In this document: positions 15,266-23,837 of the stretch, piece by piece | Position numbering within the stretch: the first letter of the stretch is position 1 | Layout of the letters: the number at the start of each line of letters is the position of its first letter | Assembly: GCA_937895785.1 (NCBI GenBank) | Contig: CALBKW010000101.1 | Coordinates: 1-31,246, forward strand | Direction of reading: 5' to 3' | DNA from: an uncultured Candidatus Melainabacteria bacterium | GTDB lineage: Bacteria; Cyanobacteriota; Vampirovibrionia; Gastranaerophilales; Gastranaerophilaceae | Length of the DNA stretch: 31,246 nt | The notes under the pieces: model-generated | What the model was told of the DNA's origin: nothing | Databases searched by the model: none | Seen by the model: only the letters and a program-made list of their open reading frames with translations | Made by a program: the position numbers and the translations under genes

Positions 15266-15290
15266 CGTAAACTAAAATAGAGAGAACAAA

Positions 15291-16298
15291 ATGCATTCAA
15301 ATAACCATCAATTTAAAAATTTTTTAATAATAATTGTTGCGGTTGTTGGTTTGATTTTGTATGTTATGATTAACCCGAACCTTTTTGATAATATTCAGAA
15401 AAAAGGGGCTTTGAAGTTGTCTTCACAAAAGCCTTGGCAAGAAGAACTTGAAGATGAAGATGATGTAGTTGATGATGTTGAAATTCAAATGGAATATCCA
15501 GAGAATGAATTTAAAAAAGAAGAGTCAAATAATCCATTTGAAAAGTTTAATAAAGAGGAAGCTGATGAATATTGGGTTACAGGTAGTGTACCGATTAATC
15601 CAATGACTGATTTAAACTATAAAAAAAGAAGTGAGATTTATCAATTAAGAAAAATTTACGTAGAAAAAACTATTTTCAAAAATAGAAATTATACTCCAAC
15701 AGAAGAAGTTTTTGGACAAATTGTCGATAAAAAACCTTGGTTGAGTATTGAAGCTTTAACTTGTACTGGTCGTGGAGCAAAAGCAAATATAGGTTTATCA
15801 GAAGAAAGTCGCTATATTAATAATCCAACAATGCTAGTAGGTCTTGATAGATTAAGTTTTGACGATAAATCAAAAAAAGATTGTACTCCAGTGGATTATT
15901 TAATTCCAGTGAAGATTAACTATTCAAAAGATGAAAATACGATTAAAGTTATTTTTGAAGTTTCTGCATATAGAGGAAATTTGGGTCATACATTCTTGCT
16001 AAAAGGCTTAAATGCGCGTGATTTAGGGTTCAAATTTGCTTATGCTGATAATTTAAAAAACACAGTATTTACGCAGAAAGAAAATGTTTCGACAAATATT
16101 TATGCATTTAAAGATTTTATTCACCTAGGCAATGCATGTGGTGTTCAAGGTGGTTGTAATAATGGTTCACCACTTCAAAACGAATTAAAATTTACCACAA
16201 TGGCATATCCTGCAACAATTCACATGAAGTTATGGAAAAAAATGCCTAAAAATAAAGATGTTAAACCTGATATTAACTATTTGATAATTTTAAGATAA
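15291..16298 (+). CDS. Unknown membrane-anchored protein
   Basis: I do not recognise this 335-residue protein. Residues 10-28 (FLIIIVAVVGLILYVMI and flanks) form one transmembrane helix near a polar N-terminus, so the rest is probably outside the cytoplasmic membrane. An acidic linker (about 48-90) leads to a globular domain of about 230 residues rich in beta-strand-like text. It has four cysteines in the distal part (LTCTGRG, KDCTPVD, NACGVQGGC). It lies between the activase gene and plsY with small gaps and a ribosome site (AGAGAG), so it is likely co-transcribed with both. No catalytic motif is evident. Confidence 0.6.
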   Translation: MHSNNHQFKNFLIIIVAVVGLILYVMINPNLFDNIQKKGALKLSSQKPWQEELEDEDDVVDDVEIQMEYPENEFKKEESNNPFEKFNKEEADEYWVTGSVPINPMTDLNYKKRSEIYQLRKIYVEKTIFKNRNYTPTEEVFGQIVDKKPWLSIEALTCTGRGAKANIGLSEESRYINNPTMLVGLDRLSFDDKSKKDCTPVDYLIPVKINYSKDENTIKVIFEVSAYRGNLGHTFLLKGLNARDLGFKFAYADNLKNTVFTQKENVSTNIYAFKDFIHLGNACGVQGGCNNGSPLQNELKFTTMAYPATIHMKLWKKMPKNKDVKPDINYLIILR

Positions 16299-16328
16299 TA
16301 TTTTATAATCGACTAAAAGGAGAAATTT

Positions 16329-16967
16329 ATGAATATAGTTGGAGTTTTAAAAGAATTTGTGACTTGGTTTTATATGTTAGGAATTGTTTTTGTCATTTCA
16401 TACTTAATCGGTTCAATTCCAACAGGTTACATTATTGTAAAAGCTAAAACAGGTAAAGATATTAGAGATGTAGGTTCAGGCTCAACTGGTGCAACAAACG
16501 TTAAAAGAGTTTTGGGAACTCCATATTTCTTTATTGTAATGTTATTGGATGCATTGAAAGGTGCAGTTCCAGTGATTTTAGCAGTATTGTTTGCTCATTT
16601 TAAGGCTGAATTAGGTATTCCTGCAGTAGTTGCAGCAGTGGCAGTAATTATCGGTCACAGCAAACCAATTTATTTAGCATTTAAAGGTGGTAAATCTGTA
16701 GCTACAGGAGTTGGTACAATTTTAGCTTTAAATTGGCAAGTTGGTTTGATTATTGCAGCGATTTGGGGTGCAATTACATATACTTCTAAATATGTATCTT
16801 TAGGTTCAATTATTGCAGTAGCTTGTGCTCCTGTTTTAATGTATTTATTTCACCAACCAATTGCGTATGTTGTATATTGTGCAATAGGTGCTTTGTATAT
16901 CATATATCTTCATAGAGAAAATATTAAACGTCTTATGAAGGGTGAAGAAAATAAAGTTAGAAAATAG
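16329..16967 (+). CDS. plsY: Glycerol-3-phosphate acyltransferase PlsY
   Basis: PlsY is an integral membrane enzyme that acylates glycerol-3-phosphate from acyl phosphate, the first step of phospholipid synthesis. Its 212 residues show five hydrophobic segments and the three family motifs: SYLIGSIPTGYI, DVGSGSTGATNVKR (motif 1 region) and GHSKPIYLAFKGGKSVATGVG (motif 2). The C-terminal LHRENIKRLMKGEE is also typical. An AAAGGAG ribosome site precedes the start. It follows the unknown membrane protein by 30 bp and ends in a strong terminator. Confidence 0.96.
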   Translation: MNIVGVLKEFVTWFYMLGIVFVISYLIGSIPTGYIIVKAKTGKDIRDVGSGSTGATNVKRVLGTPYFFIVMLLDALKGAVPVILAVLFAHFKAELGIPAVVAAVAVIIGHSKPIYLAFKGGKSVATGVGTILALNWQVGLIIAAIWGAITYTSKYVSLGSIIAVACAPVLMYLFHQPIAYVVYCAIGALYIIYLHRENIKRLMKGEENKVRK

Positions 16968-16983
16968 AGTTATTGAAAAAAAG

Positions 16984-17020
16984 GTTGGGCGGTTATAACA
17001 TAACCGCCCAACACTTTTTT
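16984..17020 (+). terminator. Intrinsic terminator after plsY
   Basis: GTTGGGCGGTTAT (16984-16996) pairs with ATAACCGCCCAAC (17000-17012) and is followed by ACTTTTTT. The T run reaches the stop codon of the convergent prfB gene. Confidence 0.9.
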
Positions 17021-18081
17021 ATTGCTTTAAATAAGCTTCAATAAATCCGTCAATATCTCCATTCATTACGGCATCAACGTTACCTACTTCGTAACCTGTT
17101 CTATGGTCTTTAACCATTTTATACGGGTGAAATACGTATGAGCGAATTTGAGAACCAAAATTGATATCAAAATTTTGACCTTTTAATTCTGCAAGTTTTT
17201 TTTCGTGTTCTGCTTGACGCATTGCCAATAATTTTGCTGCAAGCATTTGCATTGCAATGGTTCTGTTTTGAAGTTGAGATCGCTCTTGTTGACATTTAAT
17301 TACAATTCCTGTTGGTTTGTGCAAAATTCTAACTGCTGTTTCAACCTTGTTTACATTTTGACCACCAGCACCACCTGAGCGCATAGTATCGAGTTCAATA
17401 TCTTCTGGAGGAATTACAATTTCTTTTTCATAATCTTCAATGATTGGTGAAACTTCACAACTTGCAAAGCTTGTTTGGCGTTTTCCATTTGCATTGAATG
17501 GTGAAATTCTAACTAATCTATGTACTCCACGTTCAGCTTTTGCGTATCCAAAAGCAAATTTGCCTGTGATTCTTATTGTTGCAGATTTAATACCAGCTTC
17601 GTCACCTTCTGACTTGTCCATTAAAGTAACTTTCCAACCTTTGCTTTCTGCCCAACGAGTATACATTCTAAGTAACATTTCTGCCCAATCTTGGGCATCA
17701 GTTCCTCCAGCGCCAGCATTTACAGTAAGCATTGCATCAGCACTATCATATTCACCTGAAAGCATTAATTGAACATCAAATTTATCCAATTCTTTTTCTA
17801 AATTTTCTAGATTTGAGTTAGCTTCGTTGATTAAGTCTTTGTCTTGCATTTCGTATGCAATTTCAGCATCAGAAATAATTTCTTCCCAATGTTCAATGCG
17901 AGAAATATTTTCTTTAATTTCCCTTGTTTTTTGACCTAATTCGCTTGCAAGCTTTTGGTCAGCCCAAACTTCTGGAGATTGCAATTTTGCTTCAAGCTCG
18001 GAAAGTTTGTGTTTAGAGTTTTCTAAGTCAAAGACACTCCTTGTTTTTGGCTATTCTGTTTTTTAAATCTTTGATATCCAT
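17019..18081 (-). CDS. prfB: Peptide chain release factor 2, made by programmed +1 frameshift
   Basis: RF2 recognises UGA and UAA stop codons and triggers peptide release. The full gene begins at the ATG at 18081, reads 17 codons to CTT, meets an in-frame TGA (18030-18028) and must shift +1 to GAC to continue (MDIKDLKNRIAKNKECL, then DLENSKHKL), giving about 353 residues. The SPF anticodon-like motif (about 193-195, RISPFNANGKRQ) marks it as RF2, not RF1. The GGQ catalytic motif (about 239-241, SGGAGGQNVNKVETAV) is intact. The start lies 2 bases after the metG stop with no strong ribosome site, so it is probably translationally coupled to metG. A TTG at 17984 is the start only if the frameshift is ignored. 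Confidence 0.95.
18027..18042 (-). promoter_or_regulatory. prfB programmed +1 frameshift site
   Basis: The - strand reads AAGGAG TGT CTT TGA C. An internal Shine-Dalgarno-like AAGGAG lies 3 bases before the slippery CTT, followed by TGA and C, the weak-termination context. The layout is the same as the known E. coli prfB site (AGGGGG TAT CTT TGA C). It makes RF2 levels self-regulating: when RF2 is scarce, ribosomes pause at UGA and shift. Confidence 0.95.
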
Positions 18082-18083
18082 AA

Positions 18084-19649
18084 TTATTTTTTCTTAGCTG
18101 ACTTGTCTGCAAGTTCAGAATCCATACGTAAAAATACAGGGTGGATATCTTCTTTTGCAATTAATTTGCCAACTTTGATGTTATCAACAGTTAAATCATC
18201 ATATTTTGTAGACAAATCAAATGATAATTGTTTTGCCATTTCTTTTGCGATATTAGGACAGAATGGTTCAATTAATGATGCAATTATGCACATAATATCA
18301 AGAACTGTTGTTAAAACTTGACCGCATTCAAGCATTTTTTCTTCTTTAGCTAGAGTCCAAGGTGCATTATCAGTAACATATTTGTTAGTTACGTCAACAA
18401 GCGAAATAATTGCATTTCCAGCTTCTGCAACTTCATAGTTATCAAAATGATTTTTTACAATATCAACAGTATTTTTAGCTGTATTTAAAATGCTTGCATC
18501 AGTTTTAAATTCTGGTTTGATTTCTCCGTCAAAGTATTTTACAAGCATAGATAAAGTTCTGTTTAGTAAGTTACCCATTGAATTTGCAAGGTGTGCATTA
18601 ACTTTTTCTTTAAAATCATCATCAGAGTAATTACCATCTTTGCCACAAGGTGCAGATGTTGCCATGTAGTAACGAAGAGCATCTGGTGTTTCAAGTTCAA
18701 AGTTTTTCAAAATATCTTGAGGTGCAATTACATTACCTAATGATTTAGACATTTTTGTTTCGTCAATTGTAATCCAGCCGTGTGCTAAAAGTTGTTTTGG
18801 TAATGGTAAATCAAGTGCCATTAAAATTCCAAGCCAATAAATACTGTGGAATTTAAGAATATCTTTACCAATTACGTGAAGATTTGCTGGCCAATATTTG
18901 TTAAATTTTTCATCGCTTTTGCCGTCAGGGTTATAACCTAAAGCTGTAATATAGTTTGAAAGTGCATCAATCCAAACGTAAATAACTTGTTCTGAATCAC
19001 CAAGAACTGGAACACCCCAAGTTACATTAGAAATTGAACGTGATACTGAAATATCTTGAATGTCTTGTAATTGGTTTAAAACTTCATTTGCTCTAAAGCT
19101 TGGAACGATAAAATCAGGATTTTCTTTAATATGTTTGATGATTGCATCTTTATATTTTGAAAGTTTAAAGAAATAATTTTCTTCTGAAACTTCTTCTGGT
19201 TTTTTCATGTGATCAGGACAAAGACCGTCTTCTGTCAAGTCTTTTTCGTTTAAGAAACATTCACAACCGCTACAGTATAGACCAGTATAAGAATGTTTGT
19301 AAATATCACCTTTTTCAACAAGTTTTTTAAATATTTTTTGAACAATTTTTTCATGTTGTTCATCAGTTGTTCTGATAAATTGGTTATAATCTATACCCAA
19401 TGCCTTCCAACAATCTTGGAATTTTTGGGCATTAGAATCGCAAAGTTCTTTTGGTGTAATTCCTTGAGATGCAGATGTTTTTTGAATTTTAATGCCGTGT
19501 TCATCTGTACCAGATAAGAAATATACATCATCACATCTTTTTTTGAAGTGTCTTGCGATAATATCAGTTAATATTTTTTCGTATGCGTGACCAATGTGAG
19601 GTGCACCGTTTACGTAGTCAATTGCAGTTGTTAGATAAAATTTTTCCAT
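18084..19649 (-). CDS. metG: Methionyl-tRNA synthetase
   Basis: MetG charges initiator and elongator tRNA-Met. The class I motifs are HIGH (18-21, in GAPHIGHAYEK) and KMSKS (299-303). CSGCECFLNEKDLTEDGLCPDH is the zinc knuckle of the connective domain. At 521 residues it lacks the C-terminal EMAP-type tRNA-binding domain found in longer forms. The C-terminal helical anticodon-binding domain is present. A GAGG ribosome site precedes the start. It leads directly into prfB. Confidence 0.97.
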   Translation of the reverse strand: MEKFYLTTAIDYVNGAPHIGHAYEKILTDIIARHFKKRCDDVYFLSGTDEHGIKIQKTSASQGITPKELCDSNAQKFQDCWKALGIDYNQFIRTTDEQHEKIVQKIFKKLVEKGDIYKHSYTGLYCSGCECFLNEKDLTEDGLCPDHMKKPEEVSEENYFFKLSKYKDAIIKHIKENPDFIVPSFRANEVLNQLQDIQDISVSRSISNVTWGVPVLGDSEQVIYVWIDALSNYITALGYNPDGKSDEKFNKYWPANLHVIGKDILKFHSIYWLGILMALDLPLPKQLLAHGWITIDETKMSKSLGNVIAPQDILKNFELETPDALRYYMATSAPCGKDGNYSDDDFKEKVNAHLANSMGNLLNRTLSMLVKYFDGEIKPEFKTDASILNTAKNTVDIVKNHFDNYEVAEAGNAIISLVDVTNKYVTDNAPWTLAKEEKMLECGQVLTTVLDIMCIIASLIEPFCPNIAKEMAKQLSFDLSTKYDDLTVDNIKVGKLIAKEDIHPVFLRMDSELADKSAKKK

Positions 19650-19709
19650 AAAAACCTCTTTATTTCTAAGTAATTATAAGAAAATTATACAATAAAAATA
19701 CGGAATATC

Positions 19710-20372
19710 TTATTTCTGCAATTTTATTCGTTCTCGTAAAATTTTTGCGTAATCTTTATATTCGTCAGATTGATTTGTTCTACCGTAATTATTTGCATGG
19801 ATTCTCCTGTCACAACTGATGAATGGTAGTTTAACAATTTCAATATTGGCTTTATGTAGTCTATTTGTTAAATCTATTACATCGCCTGTAATGATATCCT
19901 CTCTAAAATCTCCAATGATATCAAAAACCTCTTTTTTGAATAAAGTAGAACCTGTTAAAATTCCATAAAACGGTTCAGGTTTGCAGAAATTCTTTTGTTC
20001 TGGAGTGTCAGAAGAACAAAAATCTTTTAATTGTGCCATAACAATTTTATAACTAGAATTTTCTTGCATTTTGTTATACAGGATTTCAAGGGCGTTGTCT
20101 GTAAGCATATCGTCTTGGTCTATTGTTAACCAATAATTTCCTTTTGATTCTCTTATTCCTGTGTTTTTACCTGCAACTTGACCTTTATGCTCTTTATTTA
20201 CAATTACGCGACAGCCCATTTTTTTCGCAATTTCTGCCGTTTTGTCAGTACTGATATCGTCAATTACTATAATTTCGTGATTAAATTTTTGTTTTTGGAT
20301 GCTTTTAATAGTTTCTTTTATATATTTCTCACCATTATAAGATGGAATAACCACTGATATTAAATCGTCCAT
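19710..20372 (-). CDS. Family 2 glycosyltransferase
   Basis: This 220-residue protein is a GT-A fold family 2 glycosyltransferase, which transfers a sugar from a nucleotide donor. The N-terminus SVVIPSYNGEKYIKETIKSI, VIDDISTDKTAEIA and the metal-binding DQDD (Asp85, Asp87, Asp88) are diagnostic. GDVIDLTNRLH may hold the catalytic base region. It has no membrane helices and is short for the family, with only the core domain. An AAGGAG ribosome site precedes the ATG. It lies at the left end of the glycan island and is divergent from the nucleotidyltransferase operon; it is also upstream of metG on the same strand after a 60-bp gap. Donor and acceptor are unknown. Confidence 0.88.
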   Translation of the reverse strand: MDDLISVVIPSYNGEKYIKETIKSIQKQKFNHEIIVIDDISTDKTAEIAKKMGCRVIVNKEHKGQVAGKNTGIRESKGNYWLTIDQDDMLTDNALEILYNKMQENSSYKIVMAQLKDFCSSDTPEQKNFCKPEPFYGILTGSTLFKKEVFDIIGDFREDIITGDVIDLTNRLHKANIEIVKLPFISCDRRIHANNYGRTNQSDEYKDYAKILRERIKLQK

Positions 20373-20526
20373 AAAGTCTCCTTTTTATATAATTCTATCA
20401 AAAAAATATTCTTTAATTTTATTTGTTAAGTAATGTTTTGGTTTATTTGTTGCTCCAAAATACCTCTACAGTCCACCATTTATTTAAATATAGTGAAATG
20501 TTCTATTTTGATAAATATAAACAAAA

Positions 20527-20555
20527 TTATTAATTTGTTGTGTTTGTTATATAAT
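20527..20555 (+). promoter_or_regulatory. Possible promoter of the nucleotidyltransferase-kinase-PqqD operon
   Basis: A perfect TATAAT -10 box (20550-20555) lies 17 bases after a poor TTATTA -35 (20527-20532). The surrounding 240-bp divergent gap (20373-20613) is very AT-rich and contains no gene. The match is not unique in such AT-rich DNA. Confidence 0.4.
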
Positions 20556-20613
20556 ATAAAATAAGAGTAGCTTTGAAAGAGCGTACTATACTCAAAATCA
20601 CGTGATAAAGAAT

Positions 20614-21825
20614 ATGGCACAAACGCAAGTCCTTTGGAACAAAGAAATTGAAGAAATAAAAGATTCTGGATATTTAAATGAAAATATCTCTATTACGGAT
20701 GCCTTGATTGAAAATTTTTACAATGAAATTATGTGTCCAGAAGAAAAGGATTTGATGGATGTAATTTTTTCCACAAATCCAACTCAAGAAGACTTAGAAA
20801 AAGTTTTACAAAGATGGGATATTGAGGTTAAACAAGGTTCAAAATCTTTGTTGCTTGCTTATTTTATGAAAAAACATCCAGAACTTGACTTTCATAAATA
20901 TAATGCACCTAGATTAAATGGTTTGTTGCTAAATTTGAGATTTAAGAACCTGCAAATTACGGCTCATTATAAAAAAATAGGTCAAGAATTAAATAAACAT
21001 AATATAACTCCACTAATTATAAAAGGTGGAGCTATGAGGTATTTGATACCAGATTTACCTAGGTATATGGGTGATATAGATGTTTTAGTTCCAGCGAAAA
21101 GTTGGAAAAAAGCAGAAAAAGTAATTAAAAACTTAGGCTATTATCCTAAAAAGCTAGATGTTCACTCTTTTGATGTTCTTGAAAATAAAGATTCCGAATA
21201 TGGAATTTTAGATATTCACAAGTTCATTTTTATGGAAACTAATAAAAAGACACAGTGGCTAAAGGGTTTATTTAAAAGGGCTGAAGAAAAAGAAATTTTT
21301 GGTGTGAAAACATTACTTCCAAGTATGGAAGATTTAATGTTTATTACTCTTACAAATTTGGCAAGCAATTTGAGAGATCATAAAAGTCAAGCAGGTATTT
21401 TGTTTGCGCTATTTGATTGTAAATATTTTCTTGAATCAAAACCTGATTTTGATTGGGATATTGTGAAAAAAGATGCCAAAAAAACAGGTACAGAAGTTCA
21501 AATAAATTTTGCTATTAAATTTATTAATAAAATTTCTGAAAATATTATTCCAAAAGAAATTCAACATGACATGCTTTTTGAAAAAGAAACTAATGATTAT
21601 TCAAGAGTGGTTATGTTCAAAAGGTTTTATTATGCAGAATTGCAAAAAGAATGTCGCTCAATGAAGATTGCAGATGTGGTAAAAAATCCAGCAAGTTTAG
21701 GTAAATATTTGAAACTTAAAACCAAGTACAAAACGCTAAAACTTTTAGGAAATCATCCAAAATTAATTGAAATTTTTATAAAAGATTTGAACAAGGTTTA
21801 TAGCACAGTAAATAAGGATAAATAA
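20614..21825 (+). CDS. Uncharacterised nucleotidyltransferase (PF14907-type)
   Basis: This protein belongs to the nucleotidyltransferase group seen beside HprK-type kinases and PqqD proteins in peptide-modification loci. The diagnostic stretch is IIKGGAMRYLIPDLPRYMGDID (about 135-156), with the GG turn and the metal-binding pair Asp154/Asp156. The remainder is helical; a DIHKF segment and PSMEDLMF follow. I start at ATG 20614, since a GTG 12 bases earlier has no ribosome site. Its stop overlaps the start of the kinase gene by one base (TAATG), so the two are translationally coupled. The substrate is unknown; family members are thought to add nucleotides to, or act on, a peptide, small molecule or tRNA-like substrate, but that is not shown. 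Confidence 0.8.
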   Translation: MAQTQVLWNKEIEEIKDSGYLNENISITDALIENFYNEIMCPEEKDLMDVIFSTNPTQEDLEKVLQRWDIEVKQGSKSLLLAYFMKKHPELDFHKYNAPRLNGLLLNLRFKNLQITAHYKKIGQELNKHNITPLIIKGGAMRYLIPDLPRYMGDIDVLVPAKSWKKAEKVIKNLGYYPKKLDVHSFDVLENKDSEYGILDIHKFIFMETNKKTQWLKGLFKRAEEKEIFGVKTLLPSMEDLMFITLTNLASNLRDHKSQAGILFALFDCKYFLESKPDFDWDIVKKDAKKTGTEVQINFAIKFINKISENIIPKEIQHDMLFEKETNDYSRVVMFKRFYYAELQKECRSMKIADVVKNPASLGKYLKLKTKYKTLKLLGNHPKLIEIFIKDLNKVYSTVNKDK

Positions 21826-23351
21826 TGTTATTAAAAGATTTAACAAAAGAAGAAATAAAAAATGTTTTTAACAGTATCGATGATTATTTGGCTACAAAAG
21901 AAGAAAAATGGGTTAAATACGCAGATTTTGGATGTAAAACTGTAAAAATTGTAAGCTATAGCAACGAGTTTTTACCACTTGTAGAAAAACAATTAACTTA
22001 TGTTTTAAAAGATTCTGCCGAAAATTTCGATGACACTTTAGTTATTTGGAATGAGTTGGATGTTTTGAATTTTGCAAAACTTCTTGTTAAAAAACTTCCA
22101 AGATTTGCTATGCGCTTTAGATTAGAAATGGTACACAGAAAAGCTAATAACGGTCATGTTTCAGAAGAAGAAGTTTATAATTTCCAAATAATGAATAATG
22201 AATTTTCTAAAACAAAACCTGCAATCAATGTTGATACGATGAGAGGCTTCTTCAGTGCAAATAATAAAGAAAATCACAAATATTACTATGGTGTAAAAGA
22301 TTTAAGCCCAGAAGAATTTATTAAAGAAGGTCATATTTTCGTACAATTTTTGAATAATATTTTAAAAACTGAAACTTCTAACCTTGTACACGGTGCGGTT
22401 ATTGGTTACAAGGGTAATGGTATTTGTTTCTGCGCAAGAGGGCAAAGAGGAAAATCGACGTTATCTGTTCTTTCTATGATGAAAGGCTTTGAATATGTTT
22501 CAGATGATTATCTAATTTTGCACGAAAATGATAAAAAAGAACTTCTATCAAGTCCAATTTATAGCATAATCACTCTTTCTCCTGAAATGTATAACAGATT
22601 ATACGATTACATGGATGGTTGCAGATTTGTATCAAACAATGCTAGAAAAGATAAATATGTTTTTAATATAGCAAATTTTCACGATAGATTTAAGAAAAAT
22701 TATCCGATAAAACTTTGTATCTTCCCTGAAATTGTGACAGATAAAGAACCAAGTATAAGACCTTGTACAGCGGAAGAAAAAGGTAGAGCAGTTGTTCAAA
22801 TTATTCAATCAACATTAATGCAAACTCAGGATTTGAGCGAAAATTGGACAGTCAAGAAGTTGATGAATATGGTTAAAGATTATCCGTTCTACAAATTTAA
22901 TCTTTGCCACGATATTGATAGAAACACTGAGTTTTTACGTGAATTTATGAATGAATTTGATAAAAAAGAACATAATTTAATTGATTTGGATAAAATTTGT
23001 GTTGATGTAACTTTCGATTTGGCAAATATTTTGAATAGCGAAACAGGAATAATTTATTCAATGAATTATTTTGCGACAAATGTTTATGAAAATATGCTTA
23101 AAGGTGTTTCAAAAGAAGATATTTTAAGCGCATTAAATCAAATTGTAGATATGCCAAATACAATTGAAAAAGACTTAGATTTGTTTGTTAATGCTTTGCA
23201 AGATAAAGAAATCTTGACAGAAATTAAATTAACAAACGAAAAACCTGTTATCAATGAAGAATTTGCGGTTCAAAACGATTATAAATTGTCGTTGATTGAG
23301 TACGCAGAAGAAGAATATAAAGAATTAGTGAAAGAAAATAAAGGAGAATAA
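21825..23351 (+). CDS. HprK-like kinase fused to a PqqD domain
   Basis: This is a two-part protein of 508 residues. The middle carries a P-loop kinase of the HPr kinase type: Walker A ARGQRGKSTLS (204-214, with Gly209-Lys210-Ser211) and a Walker-B-like SDDYLIL (226-232). Related kinases phosphorylate a serine of peptides, for example in lasso peptide tailoring. Residues about 390-468 form a PqqD domain (ICVDVTFDLANILNSETGIIYSMN...), a peptide-binding chaperone fold. The first 170 residues are of unknown type. The C-terminus (YKLSLIEYAEEEYKELV) looks like a degraded copy of the tail of the next gene's product. It overlaps the nucleotidyltransferase by one base and lies one base from the next PqqD gene. 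Confidence 0.82.
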   Translation: MLLKDLTKEEIKNVFNSIDDYLATKEEKWVKYADFGCKTVKIVSYSNEFLPLVEKQLTYVLKDSAENFDDTLVIWNELDVLNFAKLLVKKLPRFAMRFRLEMVHRKANNGHVSEEEVYNFQIMNNEFSKTKPAINVDTMRGFFSANNKENHKYYYGVKDLSPEEFIKEGHIFVQFLNNILKTETSNLVHGAVIGYKGNGICFCARGQRGKSTLSVLSMMKGFEYVSDDYLILHENDKKELLSSPIYSIITLSPEMYNRLYDYMDGCRFVSNNARKDKYVFNIANFHDRFKKNYPIKLCIFPEIVTDKEPSIRPCTAEEKGRAVVQIIQSTLMQTQDLSENWTVKKLMNMVKDYPFYKFNLCHDIDRNTEFLREFMNEFDKKEHNLIDLDKICVDVTFDLANILNSETGIIYSMNYFATNVYENMLKGVSKEDILSALNQIVDMPNTIEKDLDLFVNALQDKEILTEIKLTNEKPVINEEFAVQNDYKLSLIEYAEEEYKELVKENKGE

Positions 23352-23352
23352 A

Positions 23353-23823
23353 ATGAATTACGTATTGAACGAAGAAAAAATGTTTGCAGACGTAACAGAC
23401 GGTATTGCAATTATTATTAACTCAGAAACTGGTATTTATTACGGTTTGAATGGTTTAGGAACAGCAATTTACGAAAATATGGTAAAAGGTGTTTCTACAG
23501 ATAAAATTTTGAATGCATTAAAAGCAATGGTAGGTTGCCCAGCAGATGTAGACGAAAAATTTAATAACTTTGTAAAAACAATGGTTGATTTCGAATTGAT
23601 TGTTGAAGGTGGCGAAGATTCTGCAGATGCTGAAATTGATGAAAATGTAGCAAAAGAAGATTCATTTGAAATGGATGTAAGAGAATACAATGATGCACAA
23701 GAATTGTTGTTAGCAGATCCAATTCACGAAGTAAAAGAAGAATCAGGCTGGACTCCAGAAAAAGATTCTATTGGTTACACAAAAGAAGAAACAGCACAAA
23801 GAGAAGAAAAATCAGAAGAATAA
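23353..23823 (+). CDS. PqqD-like protein with acidic DPIH tail
   Basis: The first 85 residues form a PqqD-like domain (FADVTDGIAIIINSETGIYYGLNGLGTAIYENM), the fold that binds leader peptides for tailoring enzymes. The rest (86-156) is acidic and disordered, except for a striking core at about 111-133 containing QELLLADPIHEV and then SGW. I recall similar LLLLDPIHEVD...GWP text at the ends of other PqqD-like proteins next to HprK-type kinases, but cannot check that here. The tail is a candidate substrate or docking element for the neighbouring kinase and nucleotidyltransferase. It contains Ser103, Ser131 and Thr134 as possible targets. The ribosome site AAGGAG overlaps the end of the kinase gene. 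Confidence 0.8.
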   Translation: MNYVLNEEKMFADVTDGIAIIINSETGIYYGLNGLGTAIYENMVKGVSTDKILNALKAMVGCPADVDEKFNNFVKTMVDFELIVEGGEDSADAEIDENVAKEDSFEMDVREYNDAQELLLADPIHEVKEESGWTPEKDSIGYTKEETAQREEKSEE

Positions 23824-23837
23824 TTTTGGAGAAAGCG

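Noticed and set aside
14255..16298. 2-hydroxyglutaryl-CoA dehydratase operon
   Set aside because: Only the activase is present; the next gene is an unrelated membrane-anchored protein, then plsY.
17984..17984. TTG as the start of prfB
   Set aside because: The upstream frame with the AAGGAG-CTT-TGA-C frameshift site adds the normal RF2 N-terminus.
20373..20613. Possible riboswitch or small RNA in the divergent gap
   Set aside because: The region is AT-rich without convincing stems; only promoter-like boxes can be seen.
20614..23823. Lasso peptide biosynthetic cluster
   Set aside because: The kinase, nucleotidyltransferase and PqqD suggest it, but there is no asparagine-synthetase-like cyclase, no transglutaminase-like protease and no precursor gene in the window.
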